From: Gilvimarinus gilvus
GTDB lineage: Bacteria > Pseudomonadota > Gammaproteobacteria > Pseudomonadales > Cellvibrionaceae
Assembly (NCBI RefSeq): GCF_030518155.1
Contig: NZ_JAULRU010000514.1
Location: 1-64,000, forward strand
Direction: 5' to 3'
DNA: 64,000 nt
Part shown: one piece after another, positions 26,939 through 34,760 of the stretch
How the letters are laid out: every line of letters starts with the position of its first letter
Position numbering within the stretch: position 1 is the stretch's first letter
Position numbers and translations under genes: made by a program
Notes under the pieces: model-generated
Databases searched by the model: none
Told to the model about the DNA's origin: nothing
What the model saw: the letters and a program-made list of their open reading frames with translations, nothing else

Positions 26939-28264
26939 ATGAGTCTTAAAAACAGCGTTGATTGCTTGGAAGTGCTAGAAGATCGTATTCGTAAGCGAGA
27001 GTGCGTTGTTGGCATTTTTGGACTAGGTTACGTGGGGCTTCCACTAGCGATGTGTTTTACTTATGCTGGGGTGAAGGTGGTCGGATTTGACATAGATCCA
27101 AAGAAGATATCAATTTTGTCTGGTGGGAAAAGCTATATTAGTACTGTCTCAGATCTTCAAGTTGCTGAAGCGTTAAATCTAGGTTTTTCTGCCACTAGTG
27201 ATTACAAGGCTGCATCAGAGCTAGATTCCATTTTAATTTGCGTTCCAACGCCTCTTAATCAGTATCGACAACCCGATTTGAGTTTTGTTGAGAAGACGCT
27301 TGACGCTCTTCGTCCTTATATTAGGAAAGGACAAGTGCTAGGTTTAGAGAGTACTACTTGGCCAGGTACCACAGAAGAGGTAGTTGTACCTGCGGTCGAG
27401 TCCACCGGGTTGTCTGTAGGGAGTGATATTGCAGTAGTCTACTCACCAGAACGCGAAGACCCAGGTAATCAAGAATACTCAACTGCTAATATACCGAAAA
27501 TAATTGGTGGTGCAACGTCAAGGTGTTTGAGAGTGGGAAAGGCCCTTTATGAAATAGGCGTTCAGGAGATGGTTGAAGTAAGTTCATTGAAAGTGGCAGA
27601 AATGAGTAAGTTGCTAGAAAACATCCATAGAGCAGTTAATATTGGACTAGTTAACGAAATGAAAATTGTATCAGATAAGATGGGTATCAATATAAATGAA
27701 GTTATTGACGCTGCTTCAACGAAACCGTTCGGCTTTGTACCATATCGACCGGGCCCGGGACTTGGAGGGCACTGCCTTCCGATCGATCCATTTTACTTGG
27801 CGTGGAAAGCACGGGAGTATGGGGTAAATACACGCTTTATAGAATTGGCTGGGGAGATTAACCACTATATGCCTATGTGGGTAATCGAAAAGGTTTCTAG
27901 TGTTCTGAATAATTATGGAAAAGCGATTAAAGGAAGTAGCATATTGGTACTTGGCATTGCATATAAAAAAAATATTAATGATACGCGTGAATCCCCTGCA
28001 ATTGAACTAATTGATCAGCTGAGTAAAATGGGTGCATTGATTTCTTATTCTGATCCTTATGTTCCCAAGTTTCCAAAGAAAAGACGCTATAGTTATTCTC
28101 TTACTTCAGTAGATCTATGCAGTCGTACATTGAGGTCGTTCGATTGTATAGTTATTGCTACCGATCATGATGTATTTGATTATGATCTTATTGAGAAATC
28201 CTCAAATTTTGTAATTGATACTAGAAACCGAATCAATAGAGGGCCTCGGTGCATTCATGCATAG
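26939..28264 (+). CDS. UDP-sugar 6-dehydrogenase of the WbpA type (UDP-N-acetylglucosamine dehydrogenase-like)
   Basis: A 441-residue nucleotide-sugar dehydrogenase oxidising a UDP-hexose to the uronic acid with two NAD+. The NAD-binding start VVGIFGLGYVGLPLAM, CVPTPLNQYRQPDLSFV, LESTTWPGTTEE, SPEREDPGN and the catalytic-Cys motif GPGLGGHCLPIDPF (Cys near 279) match the WbpA subgroup better than UDP-glucose dehydrogenases. Length is complete. The start is taken at ATG 26939; ATG 26897 is also in frame. It is the last gene of the cargo, and its end abuts the truncated SRAP gene. It probably supplies the donor sugar for the glycosyltransferases at 10408-12673. Confidence 0.88.
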   Translation: MSLKNSVDCLEVLEDRIRKRECVVGIFGLGYVGLPLAMCFTYAGVKVVGFDIDPKKISILSGGKSYISTVSDLQVAEALNLGFSATSDYKAASELDSILICVPTPLNQYRQPDLSFVEKTLDALRPYIRKGQVLGLESTTWPGTTEEVVVPAVESTGLSVGSDIAVVYSPEREDPGNQEYSTANIPKIIGGATSRCLRVGKALYEIGVQEMVEVSSLKVAEMSKLLENIHRAVNIGLVNEMKIVSDKMGININEVIDAASTKPFGFVPYRPGPGLGGHCLPIDPFYLAWKAREYGVNTRFIELAGEINHYMPMWVIEKVSSVLNNYGKAIKGSSILVLGIAYKKNINDTRESPAIELIDQLSKMGALISYSDPYVPKFPKKRRYSYSLTSVDLCSRTLRSFDCIVIATDHDVFDYDLIEKSSNFVIDTRNRINRGPRCIHA

Positions 28265-28703
28265 TTACTGATGGTGGACTTCCCGCGATACCGAGGACAC
28301 TCTGGCAGCAATCCCAGATAGCGGCGAGCTTCAGGACGCCGTCGGTGGCGATGTAATACGGCTGCTTGCCAGCCGATCGGGTTTCCCACTCCACAAAACC
28401 GGCAGCCAATACTGCACCCCTTCGGTGTCGTATCGGTTCCTGGAAGGCTCTGCTGGTCATTATGGTCTCAATTTTCGCATTGAACATGCTAAATGCCTGA
28501 TTAGGCGGGTCTGGCGACCAGTGCGGGTGCAGCCACCATCGCATTGGTCCTAGAGCATAACCTTGCTCAGCTCTGTGGAGTACCGGAACAGCTTCTGTGG
28601 GCGCCACATTAGCCAATGTAGGCAGTTGGGCCCCGTCCAGCCCGTAGTCGGCCAAAAGCCGCTCAGAGGCGGCTGAGGGCGCGACGAAAACACGTCCACA
28701 CAT
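28233..28703 (-). pseudogene. 3'-truncated SRAP/YedK-HMCES family gene
   Basis: The open frame encodes the first 150 or so residues of an SOS-response-associated peptidase-like protein: MCGRVF with the Cys2 nucleophile, NVAPTEAVPVL, RWWLHPHW, FNAKIETI and the FVEW segment with its conserved Glu. Family members run to about 200-230 residues and need a later His in an H-D-R-M-P motif, which is missing. Homology stops near 28285, exactly where the cargo ends. SRAP proteins form thiazolidine links with abasic sites in single-stranded DNA; this copy should be inactive. It is divergent from umuD with a LexA box between them. Confidence 0.85.
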
Positions 28704-28762
28704 AAATCTACCCCTTTAGCTGATTAAATAGCCTTGACGAGTTTAGCAAATCTGTCACTATG

Positions 28763-28778
28763 CTGTACATATTTACAG
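28763..28778. promoter_or_regulatory. LexA (SOS) box
   Basis: CTGTACATATTTACAG is a 16-bp CTGT-N8-ACAG palindrome, the proteobacterial LexA operator. It lies 12 bases upstream of the umuD start codon and 59 bases upstream of the divergent SRAP gene, so it could repress both until DNA damage. Confidence 0.85.
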
Positions 28779-28790
28779 TATTGGTATGCG

Positions 28791-29219
28791 ATGAAGATTA
28801 TCCCCCTCGCGATAGACAGGCTTGCTATTGAAATCCCGCTGTATGGGTGCCGGGTTCGCGCTGGCTTTCCATCGCCAGCAGACGACTACCTGGAGAGGCC
28901 TCTTGACCTCAACGAACACCTGATCAAACGACCGGCCGCGACATACTTTGTGCGAGCCCTGGGCGACTCCATGCAGCAACTTGGTATCTACGACGGTGAT
29001 CTACTGATTGTCGATCGTTCCATCGAGGCTGCCCACGGTAACGTGATTATCGCGGCCGTCGAGGGCGAGCTGACCTGCAAAGTTCTGAATACCAAATATC
29101 GCCGGCTTCTCTCTGGTAATGATCTCTATCCGCCCATTGAGTGTAGCGCCGATATGGATTGGGTTTCAGAGGGTGTGGTTGTGGCATCCGTGAGGTATCA
29201 CCATGTTTTGCCTGGTTGA
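28791..29219 (+). CDS. umuD: UmuD-like DNA polymerase V subunit (LexA-type autoprotease)
   Basis: A 142-residue UmuD. The self-cleavage site lies at Ala24-Gly25 (RAGFPSP), and the catalytic dyad is Ser60 (GDSMQ) and Lys97 (LTCKVL), at the same numbering as in E. coli UmuD. After RecA-stimulated cleavage UmuD' joins UmuC as error-prone polymerase V. ATG 28791 gives the family length; an upstream frame to 28734 is an artefact. The umuC start lies 17 bases inside its 3' end, so the two were coupled. A LexA box precedes it. Its partner gene is frameshifted, so the operon no longer makes an intact polymerase V by itself. Confidence 0.95.
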   Translation: MKIIPLAIDRLAIEIPLYGCRVRAGFPSPADDYLERPLDLNEHLIKRPAATYFVRALGDSMQQLGIYDGDLLIVDRSIEAAHGNVIIAAVEGELTCKVLNTKYRRLLSGNDLYPPIECSADMDWVSEGVVVASVRYHHVLPG

Positions 29220-30455
29220 CTGCAACTCGTTCTACGCCAGCTGTGAACAGGTGTTCAGGCCCGACCTCAGGGGAAAACCCGTCGTCGTACTGTCGAACAA
29301 CGACGGGTTTGTGGTGGCCAGAAGCCGGGAGGCCAAAGCCCTTGGCATTCCCGACCTAGAGCCATTCTTCAAAATTGAGCCGCTGTTACAGCGGCACAAC
29401 GTAGCAATCTTCAGTTCCAATTATGCACTCTATGGCGACCTGTCTGGCCGGGTGGTGGCCACACTGCAGGAGTTTGCCAAGGACCTTGAGGTCTACAGCA
29501 TTGATGAGGTGTTCATTCGTCCATGGTGTCCAGATGGCAACCTGAAGCAATTCGGCGACCGTGTGCGTGAAACCGTCTGGCGCGATGTCAGAATTCCAGT
29601 GGGCGTCGGCATGGCTTCAACCAAAACGCTCGCCAAACTGGCTAACCGAGCCGCGAAAAAATTCCCGCCCTGGACTACGTGTGTATTTTGGAGCGGGAGG
29701 AACAGCGTGAATGGCTACTTAGGCGGGCCAAAGTGGATGACATCTGGGGTGTCGGCCGGCGCCTCACGGCGCGACTGAATACTCTCGGTGTCTCCACAGG
29801 CTGGGAATTGGCCAACATGAGCCCCAAGCGGGCCCGTCAGCACTTCAGCGTCTGCCTGGAGCGCACGATCGAGGAGCTGAACGGAGTTTCCTGTCTCCCC
29901 CTTGAGGATGCGCCGCCGAAAAAACGCGAAATCTACTGTACGCGATCCTTTGGCGAGAAAGCGAGTTCGATAGAGCCCATCCTGCAGGCGACATCACTCT
30001 ATGCCAGGCGTGCCTGCGAAAAGCTCCGAAAGCAAAAACACCTGGTGCGTGAGATCTTGGTGTTCCTGCAAACCTCGCCCTTTGCGGAAAAACGCTACTC
30101 CAAGTCTGTGACGGTGAAATTGCCTTACCCGACCGACGACACACGCCTAATTACACGTGCCGCCAAGCAAGCAATTCAATCTCTCTACAAAGAGGGGTAT
30201 CAATACCTTAAATCAGGTGTTGGACTGATCGACCTCATCGATCCGGCTTATGGCCAGGGAGACTTATTTCAGGTAGCACAGCCACTCCGATCGACAAAAA
30301 TCATGGCGACACTGGATTCGATCAATAAACGGTTTGGAAGCGGGACCGCCTTTTCGGCTGCGGAAGGTGTTCAGAAAAAGTGGGCGATGCGACAATTCTT
30401 TCGTTCTCCCAATTATTTGAACTCATGGTCCCAGCTTCCTCAGATCCAGTGTTAA
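29203..30455 (+). pseudogene. umuC: umuC with a single-base deletion (frameshifted DNA polymerase V catalytic subunit)
   Basis: The first frame (29203 to about 29665) encodes the start of Umu[32 protein letters not shown] and VYSIDEVFI with the catalytic Asp-Glu, up to AAKKFP. The second frame (from about 29667 to 30455) continues with ALDYVCILE and [10 protein letters not shown] through to the C-terminus. Around 29665-29672 the sequence TTCCCGCCCTGG lacks one base relative to the reading needed to join the two parts, so a 1-nt deletion is the simplest explanation. The total of about 418 codons equals a full UmuC. A sequencing error cannot be excluded from this window alone. Confidence 0.9.
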
Positions 30456-30508
30456 TAGTAACTTGGTAGGCAATATCTTTTGGTGACTGCTACACTGAAG
30501 TACTCAGG

Positions 30509-31699
30509 TCAATCTAAATGGTCGAAATTCTGTGGTTGGCCGTCCCATTGGGAATAGAGAACTCTGCCATCCCAATATCTAACCTTTCCGTCATCGGACG
30601 AACGTTTCGCTCGCCAGACACTGTTCTTTGTTAATAACTCCAGAGGCGACTTGCCTGTTAAATCAGGCACCTCTAAACCTACCTGTCGATATCCGTCATG
30701 ACTGACAATCTTTGCGGGAAGCCTCATCAATAGAGCCGCGTGATTGGTTTCTTTAACAACCAAAGCGAAACTATTCATAATGGTTGAGTAACCAGTGTGC
30801 CCATGAACGACTCTGCCATCTCTCACACCGGCCACTTCTCCAATTAACTTTGAGATATGATCGGGCTCTACCAAGAGTGATTTATTCTGTATCACACCTT
30901 TTTCTGCGCGGTTACACCATTCGACGATACTATTGCGATCTGCTAACTCTAGGACCCCAGAGGTTCTTGCTGCAAACCTTTTCGCGACTGGCGAAAACTC
31001 TGAACTTGTCACGAATAGAGCTTTTTCAGCCTCTTCTACAACACTTATCCCGTACAGCGCTGCCACTTGTGTTTGATCAATCTTGTTTTTCATGGCGTAT
31101 CGCTTAGCTTGGACGATCGTCATGATGTCGCCTAACGGGTCGGTTTGAAAAAGCTGTAAATCGATACCCCCATCATTGCGCCCAGGCCCCAAAACAGCGC
31201 GAAAGCCGTGATTCTGGAAAATACGGAAGAGTAATATTTCAAAACGTCGCCAATCAAGTCTATTCAAGTCGTTAGGCGTTTTTTTAAAATGAGAATAAAT
31301 TTCCTCGTAAACATCCGCTGTATCTTCTTGAATGAGACTGCAGACCCACCGCCAATGAAAGTAGTTTGCAAATTTAGAGTTTAGCGCTTCATCTAAAACG
31401 TATATTTCATAAGTATTGGGATTGGCGCAATCATACCAAAACCCTTTGGAGTGAAGGAAATCGTCAAACTCAGGCTGGAGCATTAATGAATCTTCGCCCG
31501 CTAAAATATCACATAGAGGTCCATCGGTGAGAAGTAGAGTGATAACAGGCTCATACCCTGGCTCCCTATCAGTGTGCGAAAGGTGATCGGAGAAGCTGGT
31601 GTCGTGCCAAAGATCTCGATCCTTTGCCCATGTCTTAATATCGGAACGAAGTTGGGATATTGTATTTTCTAAAAATCTATCCAGTTCGACATTCTTCAT
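30509..31699 (-). CDS. Mrr-type restriction endonuclease domain protein
   Basis: A 396-residue protein. The centre (about residues 150-270) is an Mrr_cat-like PD-(D/E)XK nuclease: RFEILLFRIFQNHGF, then GRNDGGIDL with the metal-binding Asp and VQAKRY with the catalytic Gln-x-Lys, followed by a VTSSEFSPVAKRFA-type helix. The N-terminal 150 residues are unassigned, and the C-terminal 120 residues may be a target-recognition or regulatory part. Proteins of this class cut methylated or foreign DNA. It is the first of a group of three minus-strand genes that look like defence cargo. The start at 31699 has AGAGGA just upstream. Confidence 0.82.
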   Translation of the reverse strand: MKNVELDRFLENTISQLRSDIKTWAKDRDLWHDTSFSDHLSHTDREPGYEPVITLLLTDGPLCDILAGEDSLMLQPEFDDFLHSKGFWYDCANPNTYEIYVLDEALNSKFANYFHWRWVCSLIQEDTADVYEEIYSHFKKTPNDLNRLDWRRFEILLFRIFQNHGFRAVLGPGRNDGGIDLQLFQTDPLGDIMTIVQAKRYAMKNKIDQTQVAALYGISVVEEAEKALFVTSSEFSPVAKRFAARTSGVLELADRNSIVEWCNRAEKGVIQNKSLLVEPDHISKLIGEVAGVRDGRVVHGHTGYSTIMNSFALVVKETNHAALLMRLPAKIVSHDGYRQVGLEVPDLTGKSPLELLTKNSVWRAKRSSDDGKVRYWDGRVLYSQWDGQPQNFDHLD

Positions 31700-31884
31700 A
31701 GATCCTCTGTCTTGATTAGCCTCAAGACACCTTTGATTCCTTAGATCTAAAGATCAACTCACAAAACCTTTAACATCTAGGCGCCGCACAACATCAATAT
31801 ATCAATGATATTATCACCCGGTAACCGGCTCCGAAACATGATAACGGGGTAATCTAACCAAACAGACGTCATAAGGAAAAAACG

Positions 31885-32175
31885 TTATGTTGAAATCTCA
31901 AAAGTAACGCCCTCTATCTCATAGTGAAGAGAGATTATGCCATTATTTCTCATAAGCTCCTTATTAGATGGCATTTTATTTCTTGCCGTAGAACCACGTG
32001 GATAATCTTTAAGCAAAGGATAGATCTCCACATCTGGGTTTTCTTGGGAAACAATTGATTCCAAGACAAAGCTATCCACTAAATATGCAGCTGGAAATTT
32101 GTCGCACTTAAGATCTATAATTTTTTCGCTTCCCGAGTCCATTTTGTATACGACCCTTATTGAATAATCTTTCAT
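31885..32175 (-). CDS. Small uncharacterised protein
   Basis: A 96-residue acidic protein beginning MKDYSIRVVYKMDSGSEKII. It is mostly predicted strand, with a middle segment naming no known motif. It has no signal peptide or membrane helix. It sits between the Mrr-type gene and a possible pPIWI-associated nuclease gene, with a clear ATG and a purine-rich upstream stretch. It may be a partner of either neighbour. I cannot assign a family. Confidence 0.55.
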   Translation of the reverse strand: MKDYSIRVVYKMDSGSEKIIDLKCDKFPAAYLVDSFVLESIVSQENPDVEIYPLLKDYPRGSTARNKMPSNKELMRNNGIISLHYEIEGVTFEIST

Positions 32176-32271
32176 TTGTTTTTCCTCAGATTTTTATTCT
32201 AAAAATTACAACTTAAGCGACGCGAAAAGCTAAAATTTAGTGGTGGTAATGTCAGAACATTAACAATTTCG

Positions 32272-33153
32272 CTATGTATTCTGGCAAATAGAGAACAAGT
32301 AAGTAATACCATCCTCAACCCTAGTTTTAATTGACAAAAGTTTATTTAACCCAAACTTACCTGAAGAGCCGTGAGTGCCATCATTAAACACACGAAAAAG
32401 TGCTAAGACGTTCTTTACATCCTCGTCAACAAAATCAACTGCTTCAGTAGTCAAAAGATCGCAGCGGCCTAACAAATAGCGTACTTTTTCTTTTCTCGTG
32501 GGGCATCCGCTTGGCGTCGTATCACAGTCGGGATACGACGCCAATACTTTTTCATCAGGTGCATTCATATCCAGTATCTGAACAAACACTTCCCGGGCGC
32601 TTGTGCAGAAATGACGTGCGGCATCAGGGTTCTGTGGATTCAACGAGAAAAGAGCACCTTTCCATCGATTACTAAGGTCTGATGATAACTTTTGAAGCAT
32701 CCCATCAATTTCGGTGCGTAGAAGTTCCGACGGGTCAATGCTTGACTCATCAGCTTCAGACTCAAGGGCATTCGATAGAGCTAAGCTATTCGCGTTCTCA
32801 CGCTCAGATAAATCTAAGAACTCTCCGCCATGATGTACGTTTTCCAGTGCACTTCCACCTGCGTCTAGTCGTTCATAGTAGCTGTTTAAGGCTATTGCGG
32901 ATGTTTTTACGATCTGATATCGAGCTGTGCTGGAGGACTGGAGACGCCTAAGCTCCGATGCTATTTTCTGGCGATTCGCCCGAACCCTGGCGTTGTACCT
33001 TCTTACTTCATTGTTGTAATTGTTGACTGCCTGTTTCACGTTCTGGTTGTGCCGACGGACCTCGCGATTATACCTGTCAATGGCCTGCTTCCGCTTGCTT
33101 TGAGCTTGTCGGATTGCACTACGAATCTGTGATGGAGTCATTCTTCTAGGCAT
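32272..33153 (-). CDS. Possible pPIWI-associating nuclease-type protein
   Basis: A 293-residue protein. Residues 1-75 form a strongly basic coiled coil with a repeating pattern (QAIDRYNREVRRHNQNVK, then NNYNNEVRRYNARVRANR), probably a long helix. The C-terminal half begins WKGALFSLNPQNPDAARHF and contains CTSAREVFVQILD, a PTRKEKVRYLL helix and FNDGTHGSSGKFG. The HFCTSARE segment with a later Gly-Thr-His is what I remember of the predicted pPIWI-associating nuclease domain. That assignment rests on memory of the family. Its neighbours, an Mrr nuclease and a small unknown, are consistent with a defence role. Confidence 0.55.
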   Translation of the reverse strand: MPRRMTPSQIRSAIRQAQSKRKQAIDRYNREVRRHNQNVKQAVNNYNNEVRRYNARVRANRQKIASELRRLQSSSTARYQIVKTSAIALNSYYERLDAGGSALENVHHGGEFLDLSERENANSLALSNALESEADESSIDPSELLRTEIDGMLQKLSSDLSNRWKGALFSLNPQNPDAARHFCTSAREVFVQILDMNAPDEKVLASYPDCDTTPSGCPTRKEKVRYLLGRCDLLTTEAVDFVDEDVKNVLALFRVFNDGTHGSSGKFGLNKLLSIKTRVEDGITYLFSICQNT

Positions 33154-33577
33154 CTCTCCCCCCCTATTTGATTATTTTTCATAACATTTTTGTAGTGAAT
33201 AACGCGATCCCGCTCTTTGAAGAAAGGTAAGAAAAGCATCGTAACACTTTGAAATTTATGGAATTATATCTCCACATGTGAATTCATGGTACTGGGGAAA
33301 GAGTAATTGGCTACTAATCTACGCGTCGATAGCGGTCCCGAGAGACAAGCCAATAGCTATAAGGGAAGTACCCTTAGCATCACAAGTTGAATTCGAGAAT
33401 CACCAAAACGTGTGCCCTATATCTCTCGACACTGCAATATAAATACCCTAAAAGATATTTCGGAATAATCATTTAAGTGACGCATAGATGTTCGAGTTCT
33501 GAGAGGTTTGCTGGTCAAGTCTATGCGAGTATAGACCTGTGGAATGAAGCCGCCCCGAGGGGCGGCTATAGACTAGG
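33154..33577. other. Intergenic region between cargo and ICE core
   Basis: About 420 AT-rich bases with no gene I can support. The left end presumably holds the promoter for the gene at 32272-33153, and the right end holds the terminator of the ICE core operon at 33548-33567. This is the likely junction between inserted defence genes and the conserved core. Confidence 0.4.
33548..33567 (-). terminator. GC-rich hairpin ending the radC/ardB operon
   Basis: AGCCGCCCC pairs with GGGGCGGCT as a 9-bp stem with a two-base gap at the centre (the central pairs open to form the loop). On the minus strand it lies about ten bases after the stop codon of the gene at 33578-34039 and is followed by TTCATT, a weak U-tract. 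It is probably the end of the long minus-strand operon starting near 39943. Confidence 0.6.
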
Positions 33578-34039
33578 CTAAGCAGCGGCTGGCGCTGGAA
33601 GACGCCGAACCTTTCGCCAGCTGCGTTTTACGCTGGTGATAACTGACCGGGTAGCCTCCATAAAGCCCACTGGGGTCATGATGACATGATCCAAGGCCTC
33701 GATGCCGGCGACATTCAATGCCTCTACCAGCTCGTACTGATCCTGGAGCGGATCACCCACCTGGCTGTTTTCCAAATCAAGCATGGTGACGATCACCACT
33801 TTCTCGATACCCAGCTGAATGGCCTTGCGCAAAATATCGCGCTGAGCCGTAGCAGTTTCCATCTGCATCTCATCAGGATAAGCATCAAAAAAGCATGGCT
33901 GCAGGTTGTCATCCAGGTATAGACAGAACAGCATGCGCTCTCTTGTCTTTATCGAGTGTGCCTTCACATACGCAATGGCTTTTTTTGGCGAGTCGATCAC
34001 GCGACGCTTATCAATTTTCTTGTAACGATCGTAAGACAT
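33578..34039 (-). CDS. RadC/JAB-fold-like protein lacking the metal-binding residues
   Basis: A 153-residue protein that aligns in outline with the RadC JAB domain: RVIDSPKKAIAYVKAH fits the start, LFCLYLDDNLQPCFF the central strand, ETATAQRDILRKAIQLG the helix, and IEALDHVIMTP the final strand (LDHLIVG in RadC). Where RadC has the metal-binding H-N-H-P-S-G motif, this protein reads VTMLDLEN. Catalysis is therefore unlikely. It is the last gene of the ICE core operon that also contains an intact radC (35619-36116), suggesting a duplicated and repurposed copy. The homology is inferred by eye from spacing and a few residues. Confidence 0.6.
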   Translation of the reverse strand: MSYDRYKKIDKRRVIDSPKKAIAYVKAHSIKTRERMLFCLYLDDNLQPCFFDAYPDEMQMETATAQRDILRKAIQLGIEKVVIVTMLDLENSQVGDPLQDQYELVEALNVAGIEALDHVIMTPVGFMEATRSVITSVKRSWRKVRRLPAPAAA

Positions 34040-34065
34040 AGAAGTACTCCTAAATGAAAAAGATA

Positions 34066-34084
34066 GAGCCCTCGATGAGGGCTC
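34066..34084 (-). promoter_or_regulatory. Leader hairpin with U-tract before the RadC-like gene
   Basis: On the minus strand GAGCCCT and AGGGCTC pair (7 bp, loop CATCG), followed by TATCTTTTT, an attenuator-like or terminator-like form. It lies between ardB and the RadC-like gene, just upstream of that gene's ribosome-binding site (AGGAG). It may lower readthrough into the last gene. It is simpler than the two-helix leaders elsewhere in the operon. Confidence 0.6.
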
Positions 34085-34110
34085 AGGATTTGAATAAAAC
34101 GATGATGAAA

Positions 34111-34542
34111 TCAGTCAATGGCCTGCCAGATGGTGCCGGCTTCTTTGTGGTCGGACATGTAGTCATATAACCGAGCATAATGATCCGCCAGATCTGCATC
34201 CGGGAACTTCTCAGCAATGAAACAGTACGCATACAGAGTCACGGCCACGCCAAAAGCATCTGCACTGAGTGATCCCCGGAAGCCATTACCGAAGGGTATG
34301 GTTACCTCGAATTCACCATCGCAATGAGGGGCCATGTAAAAGCCTCCGTTGGATAAGCGATAGAACTGCCAGTACCCGGAGGCTCCCTGGTAGGTCTTCG
34401 AAATAGTGCGAGCCACATCAAACACCATCAGCTCGAACTCCAGATAACACGATGGAAAGAACGACGGTAAGGTGTCGATTCGTTCCTCAGCGGGTACGGC
34501 CTCGGCCGTTACCGGTTGTACTTCAGCTGCATTGGATTGCAT
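34111..34542 (-). CDS. ardB: ArdB-family antirestriction protein
   Basis: A 143-residue ArdB/KlcA-type protein. SFFPSCYLEFELMVFDVART, YWQFYRLSNGGFYMAPHC, GSLSADAFGVAVTLYAYC and the closing HKEAGTIWQAID are the family landmarks and cover its whole length. ArdB protects incoming plasmid or ICE DNA from type I restriction without mimicking DNA. ATG 34542 is chosen because AGGAGG lies just upstream and because upstream sequence is a structured leader, although an open frame extends to 34692. It is preceded by a two-helix leader (34559-34599) and a 58-bp repeat (34636-34693). Confidence 0.9.
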   Translation of the reverse strand: MQSNAAEVQPVTAEAVPAEERIDTLPSFFPSCYLEFELMVFDVARTISKTYQGASGYWQFYRLSNGGFYMAPHCDGEFEVTIPFGNGFRGSLSADAFGVAVTLYAYCFIAEKFPDADLADHYARLYDYMSDHKEAGTIWQAID

Positions 34543-34558
34543 AAAGCCTCCTAAGATA

Positions 34559-34599
34559 GGAAGACTTCCCCCCTCTGGGGGAATGTCCCCCAGTTGGGT
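34559..34599 (-). promoter_or_regulatory. Structured leader of ardB with two competing or pseudoknotted helices
   Basis: Minus strand: CTGGGGGA pairs with TCCCCCAG around a CAT loop. Alternatively GGGGGAC pairs with the downstream GTCTTCC (two G-U pairs) while an upstream CCC can pair with the later GGGG run. The core layout is CCCA, then TGGGGGA, then TCCCCC, then GGGG and a final TTCC. It is the same order of segments as in the leaders of DUF3577, radC and the gene at 37586. It ends ten bases before the AGGAGG site of ardB. Confidence 0.7.
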
Positions 34600-34635
34600 T
34601 GTAGGCGTAACGCCCAAGATATGCCTCGGTTTCCC

Positions 34636-34693
34636 GTGCGGTTTTTCAGGCAAACGAACCGCTATCAAGGTGCAACTAAAGGCAGTTGCCACC
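34636..34693 (-). repeat. 58-bp intergenic repeat, copy 1
   Basis: It is nearly identical to 36226-36284: the last 29 bases (from 34665) match exactly and contain a hairpin, GCAACT/AGTTGC, with a six-base loop flanked by complementary GGTG/CACC. The first half differs at about seven positions. Both copies lie a short distance upstream of a structured leader (ardB here, radC for copy 2). Confidence 0.85.
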
Positions 34694-34760
34694 GTGATTC
34701 ACATCCTAAAAACACCTAGTGATGCGCTTAGGGTGTGCCCCTCATCGAGGGGCGTTAATA

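Noticed and set aside
7561-28264. Lasso-peptide cluster
   Set aside because: HPr-kinase-like and nucleotidyltransferase genes suggested it, but there is no asparagine-synthetase-like cyclase or B-protein protease, and the leader is of the double-glycine type.
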